This document shows, one piece after another, positions 8,684 to 11,498 of a stretch of DNA of 11,498 bases. The DNA is taken from assembly GCA_947458675.1 (NCBI GenBank), contig CANHAW010000026.1, positions 1 through 11,498 on the forward strand, written 5' to 3'. This stretch comes from Beijerinckiaceae bacterium. Its GTDB lineage: Bacteria > Pseudomonadota > Alphaproteobacteria > Rhizobiales > Beijerinckiaceae. Under the pieces are notes generated by a model, which saw only the letters and a list, made by a program, of their open reading frames with translations, did no database searches and was not told where the DNA came from. Position 1 is the first letter of the stretch; every line of letters starts with the position of its first letter. The position numbers were made by a program, and so were the translations under genes.

Positions 8684-8884
8684 GCCCTCGTACCGGTCCG
8701 GCGTGAGCCTTGCCGGTGCGGTGTTTCAGATCCTCATTCGAGGGTCGTCAGGTTGGCCTGCCTGGCCAAGACGAGCTGCCGGAAGATGGGCTGCAAAGCG
8801 GCCAAAAACAGACAGTTTATGACCAGGATGAGGCAATCGCCCGGAGTGCCATGCGCCCGCAGCGATCAAGAGAGTGGAAAAGAT

Positions 8885-9829
8885 ATGAAGTCGGGACATC
8901 AGACGACATTGCGCAGCCGCATCGCCCTGAATGGGGCAGGCGTGCATTCAAACGCACCGGTTCGTCTCGTCCTGCATCCCGCAGAGGCCAATCATGGCGT
9001 GACTTTCCTGCGCACCGGCTTGCCGGGCGGTCGCGAGCGCCTGATCGAAGCGCTCTGGTCGAATGTCTCCATGACCGAATTATGCACGGTGATCGGCGAT
9101 CCGGCTGATGCCAGCGTCTCCACGGTCGAACATCTGCTTGCCGCCATTGCCGCGCTCGGCCTCGACAATTGCACCATTGAGATCGATGGCCCGGAAGTGC
9201 CGATCATGGATGGCTCTTCTGCCGAATTCGTTGCGGCCATCCGCAAGGCCGGCATTGTCGAACTCGATGCGCCGCGCCGCTATCTCAAAATTCTGAAGCC
9301 GGTGCGCGTCGAGCATGGCCGCGCCTTTTCCGAGCTGCGTCCCGCCGATTCCGGTTTCCGGCTTGAGGTCGAAATCGATTTCGAAACCGGCATGATCGGT
9401 CGCCAGAAAAAGGTCATCGATCTTGATGGTCGCGTCTTCGAGCGCGATCTTGCCCGCGCCCGCACCTTCGGCTTCCTGCGCGATGTCGAGCGCCTCTGGA
9501 AGGCGGGCTTTGCGCTTGGCGCGTCGCTCGAAAACACTGTTGCTCTGGACGAAGAGCGCGTGCTCAACCCCGAAGGCCTGCGTTGGCCCGACGAATTCGT
9601 CCGCCACAAGACGCTGGATGCCGTTGGCGATCTGGCTCTGGCCGGCGCCCCGATCATCGGCACCTACCGGTCCTATTGCGGCGGCCACAAGATGAATGTG
9701 GCGGTGCTTGCGGCCCTGTTTGCCGACAAGACGGCGTTTGAATTCATTGAACTGGCCGGCGCGCGGCGCGAAGGCGCCCGTTCTGACCTGCGCATTGCGC
9801 AGCCGGTCTACGCCCCCGTCCGCAGCTGA
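8885..9829 (+). CDS. lpxC: LpxC, UDP-3-O-acyl-N-acetylglucosamine deacetylase
   Basis: Zinc amidase of the cytoplasm that removes acetate from UDP-3-O-acyl-GlcNAc, the committed step of lipid A synthesis. It has 314 residues, normal for the family. I start at ATG 8885, 44 codons into a longer open frame, because MKSGHQTTLRSRI leading to GAGVHSNAPV (18-27) is the standard LpxC N-terminus. A modest purine-rich ribosome site (AGAGAGTGGA) precedes it. Zinc ligands are H83 in STVEHLLAA (79-87), and H241 and D245 in HKTLDAVGDL (241-250). The second catalytic His is H268 in CGGHKMN (265-271). E82, DGPEVPIMDGSSAEFV (101-116) and ARTFGF (191-196) complete the active site. It sits downstream of the ftsZ terminator and is probably transcribed from its own promoter. 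Its place after ftsZ is conserved in many Proteobacteria. Confidence 0.97.
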   Translation: MKSGHQTTLRSRIALNGAGVHSNAPVRLVLHPAEANHGVTFLRTGLPGGRERLIEALWSNVSMTELCTVIGDPADASVSTVEHLLAAIAALGLDNCTIEIDGPEVPIMDGSSAEFVAAIRKAGIVELDAPRRYLKILKPVRVEHGRAFSELRPADSGFRLEVEIDFETGMIGRQKKVIDLDGRVFERDLARARTFGFLRDVERLWKAGFALGASLENTVALDEERVLNPEGLRWPDEFVRHKTLDAVGDLALAGAPIIGTYRSYCGGHKMNVAVLAALFADKTAFEFIELAGARREGARSDLRIAQPVYAPVRS

Positions 9830-9862
9830 GGCCGGATCCATCGACCTGGCTTGGACCGGGCT

Positions 9863-9935
9863 TTTACCCTGCCATATTCCTGCCCACGGGATAGGGTCAT
9901 CTCTACAGTGGCGGAGCGCAGTCTTTTAGGGTAAA
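9863..9935. repeat. Inverted repeat TTTACCCT / AGGGTAAA between lpxC and bamD
   Basis: TTTACCCT (9863-9870) and AGGGTAAA (9928-9935) are exact reverse complements separated by 57 nt. A shorter AGGGT (9893-9897) lies between them and could pair with the same left arm, so two alternative foldings are possible. The arms could be a pair of protein sites or part of the bamD leader RNA. No function can be assigned from sequence. Confidence 0.5.
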
Positions 9936-9954
9936 CAGCGCAAACGTCACAGCC

Positions 9955-9972
9955 GCGGGACAAAAGTCCCGC
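9955..9972 (+). repeat. Perfect hairpin in the bamD leader
   Basis: GCGGGAC (9955-9961) and GTCCCGC (9966-9972) form a 7-bp stem with an AAAA loop, ending 23 nt before the bamD ATG. No T-run follows (next bases are CGTCC), so it is not a typical terminator for lpxC. It may shape bamD mRNA stability or translation, which is inference only. Confidence 0.55.
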
Positions 9973-9995
9973 CGTCCATCGAGCTTCGAGGCATG

Positions 9996-10895
9996 ATGTC
10001 CGATTTCCGCGCGTCCCATTCGCTGATCCGCCGGGCCGAGGCCCAATTTCGTTCGGGCATTATTCGCTGTCTTGCCGTCTCGCTGGTGGTCTTGCCGCTG
10101 GCCGGTTGTTCGAGCGTGAGTTCGCTCAATCCGTTCGGTGGCGAAAAATACGAAACCAAACTTCTCCCCGATGTGCCGGCCGAAGAGATTTACGATCAGG
10201 GTCTGGCGCGGCTGCAGCGGCGCGACAGCGAGGGGGCGGCGAAAAAATTCGCCGAGCTGGAAAAGCAATATCCCTATTCGCAATGGTCGCGAAAAGGTCT
10301 GCTGATGCAGGTCTATTCCTTCTATGAAGGCGGCCAGTACGACGATGCCGTCGTCCATGCGAATCGCTATATCGGCCTTTATCCTTCAAGCCCCGAGGCA
10401 GCTTATGCGGCCTATCTGATGGGCATGTCCTATTACAAACAGATCCCCGACATTTCGCGCGATCAGGAAAATGCTGAAAAGGCTCTGCTGGCCTTTACCG
10501 CTCTCGTGCAGAAATATCCGAAGTCGGAATATGTCGAGGATGCGAAATTCAAGATCCAGGTGACGCGCGATCAGCTGGCCGGCAAGGAAATGTCGGTCGG
10601 CCGCTATTATCTCTCGCGCAAGAATTACACGGCGGCGGTCAATCGCTTCCGCGAAGTTCTGGGCAAGTATCAAACGACGCGCCATTCGGAAGAAGCACTC
10701 TTCCGCCTGACCGAAGCCTATCTGGCACTCGGCATTACGCATGAAGCGCAGACGGCGGCCGCCGTGCTCGGGCATAACTTCCCCGACAGCACCTGGTACA
10801 ATGATGCGTTCAAGCTGCTGGCTGGTGGCGGTCTGAAGCCGCAGGAGAATAAAAACTCCTGGATTTCGCGCGCCTTCACCAGAGTGCTCGGCTAA
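9996..10895 (+). CDS. bamD: BamD, outer membrane assembly lipoprotein (ComL/YfiO family)
   Basis: Essential lipoprotein of the BAM complex that works with BamA to fold beta-barrel proteins into the outer membrane. It has 299 residues. Two adjacent ATG codons occur (9993 and 9996); I prefer 9996 because GAGG (9988-9991) is 4 nt upstream of it but only 1 nt from the other. The N-terminus has a basic n-region (about 1-24), a hydrophobic core (CLAVSLVVLPLAG) and the lipobox LAGC, with the lipidated Cys at 38. Ser at +2 agrees with outer-membrane sorting. The mature part has TPR-like helix pairs with AEEIYDQGLARLQRRD, EKQYPYSQWSRKG, YIGLYPSSPEAAYAAYLMGM and VGRYYLSRKNYTAAVNRF, the last typical of BamD. 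Position between lpxC and recN matches other Rhizobiales. recN follows by 19 nt, so the two may share a transcript. Confidence 0.95.
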   Translation: MSDFRASHSLIRRAEAQFRSGIIRCLAVSLVVLPLAGCSSVSSLNPFGGEKYETKLLPDVPAEEIYDQGLARLQRRDSEGAAKKFAELEKQYPYSQWSRKGLLMQVYSFYEGGQYDDAVVHANRYIGLYPSSPEAAYAAYLMGMSYYKQIPDISRDQENAEKALLAFTALVQKYPKSEYVEDAKFKIQVTRDQLAGKEMSVGRYYLSRKNYTAAVNRFREVLGKYQTTRHSEEALFRLTEAYLALGITHEAQTAAAVLGHNFPDSTWYNDAFKLLAGGGLKPQENKNSWISRAFTRVLG

Positions 10896-10914
10896 GAGGG
10901 GCCGGGCGACGCTC

Positions 10915-11498
10915 ATGCTCGTCCAGCTCTCCATTCGCGACATCGTCCTGATCGATCGCCTCGATCTCGAATTCGGTCGGGGACTGACAGTTCTCACCGG
11001 CGAGACGGGCGCCGGAAAATCCATTCTGCTCGATGCCTGCGCTCTGGCGCTTGGCGGGCGCGGCGATGGTTCGCTCGTGCGCTCGGGCGAAGCACAGGGC
11101 CAGGTGACGGCCGTTTTCGATTTGCCTGCCGATCATGCTGCGCGCCTTTTGGCTGCGGCGCAGGATATTGAAACCGACGGCGATCTCATCCTGCGCCGTG
11201 TGCAAATGGCAGACGGGCGCACGCGCGCTTTCGTCAACGATCAGCCAGTCAGTGTGCAGGCCTTGCGCACCATTGCTGCCCCACTTGTCGAGATTCACGG
11301 CCAGCATGACGATCGTGCGCTTGTCGATCCGGCCATGCATCGCGCTTTGCTCGATGCCTTTGGCGGACTTGGCAAACAGGTCGAGGCGGTGCGTGCTGCC
11401 CATGGCGCATGGAAAGCCGCGCGTGCAGAACTTGCGCAGGAAGAAGAGCGCATTGCGCGCGTGCGGGCGGACGGCGATTATCTGCGCCATGCGCATGA
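10915..11498 (+). CDS. recN: RecN, DNA repair ATPase (3' partial)
   Basis: SMC-like cytoplasmic ATPase that helps recombinational repair of double-strand breaks. The frame is open from ATG 10915 to the window end, giving 194 codons of a protein usually about 550 long. The N-terminus MLVQLSIRDIVLIDRL is typical of the family. Walker A GETGAGKS is at residues 29-36, and the Q-loop region EIHGQHDDR at 126-134. After about residue 145 the sequence becomes Ala/Glu/Arg-rich (AAHGAWKAARAELAQEEER), as expected where the coiled coil starts. Walker B and the ABC signature should lie beyond the window. The start is 19 nt after the bamD stop; the ribosome site is poor (GAGGGG lies about 13 nt upstream), so coupling to bamD translation is possible. 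No LexA box was recognised in the short gap. Confidence 0.95.
   Translation, partial: MLVQLSIRDIVLIDRLDLEFGRGLTVLTGETGAGKSILLDACALALGGRGDGSLVRSGEAQGQVTAVFDLPADHAARLLAAAQDIETDGDLILRRVQMADGRTRAFVNDQPVSVQALRTIAAPLVEIHGQHDDRALVDPAMHRALLDAFGGLGKQVEAVRAAHGAWKAARAELAQEEERIARVRADGDYLRHAH

Larger units (their letters stand above)
8507..8884 (+). other. ftsZ-lpxC intergenic region
   Basis: A 378-nt spacer. It starts AT-rich (8507-8536), then holds the ftsZ terminator, then a second AT-richer stretch (about 8566-8660), and becomes GC-rich before lpxC. Small inverted repeats are AGCCC/GGGCT with a 7-nt loop (8605-8621) and TTGGCC/GGCCAA with a 5-nt loop (8753-8769). Neither is followed by a T-run. A GATTC (8574-8578) matches GANTC. 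One 59-codon open frame (8643-8822) is present but lacks a good ribosome site. The lpxC promoter must lie here or depend on readthrough. Confidence 0.6.

Noticed and set aside
8753..8884. Longer lpxC start at 8753
   Set aside because: The extra 44 residues do not resemble LpxC; family proteins begin near MKSGHQTTL.

Overview
This window is a stretch of the division and cell wall (dcw) cluster of an alphaproteobacterium, most likely from the order Hyphomicrobiales (Rhizobiales). The evidence is the gene order murG-murC-murB-ddl-ftsQ-ftsA-ftsZ-lpxC-bamD-recN, the GC-rich coding sequence, an FtsZ of about 584 residues with a long Pro/Ala-rich linker and the C-terminal peptide [12 protein letters not shown], and an FtsA ending in GRWLRESF. 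The genus cannot be named from this alone. All genes lie on the plus strand, and I see no mobile element, CRISPR array, tRNA or rRNA.

Layout. Positions 1-4315 hold peptidoglycan precursor genes: murG (5' end cut by the window), murC, murB and the D-Ala-D-Ala ligase gene ddl. They are packed with 4-nt overlaps or very short gaps. Positions 4324-8506 hold the division genes ftsQ, ftsA and ftsZ. ftsQ and ftsA overlap by a GTGA, while ftsZ stands apart behind a 116-nt leader. A strong intrinsic terminator just after ftsZ (stem-loop 8540-8565) closes this transcription block. A 378-nt spacer follows, then lpxC (lipid A synthesis, 8885-9829), a 166-nt spacer, bamD (outer membrane protein assembly lipoprotein, 9996-10895), and the start of recN (recombinational repair, cut by the window end).

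How the genes work together. MurG/MurC/MurB/Ddl make the lipid II peptidoglycan precursor. FtsZ forms the division ring, FtsA ties it to the membrane, and FtsQ links it to the periplasmic division machinery. LpxC and BamD supply the outer membrane that must be built as the cell constricts. RecN is a DNA repair gene that often follows bamD in this group.

I found no convincing undescribed system: the gene content is conserved housekeeping. The points worth a second look are small. They are a local cluster of GANTC (CcrM methylation) sites before ftsZ, an AT-rich, odd-codon patch inside ddl, inverted repeats in the lpxC-bamD and ftsA-ftsZ gaps, a conserved-looking island in the FtsZ linker, and an unlisted 59-codon frame in the ftsZ-lpxC spacer.
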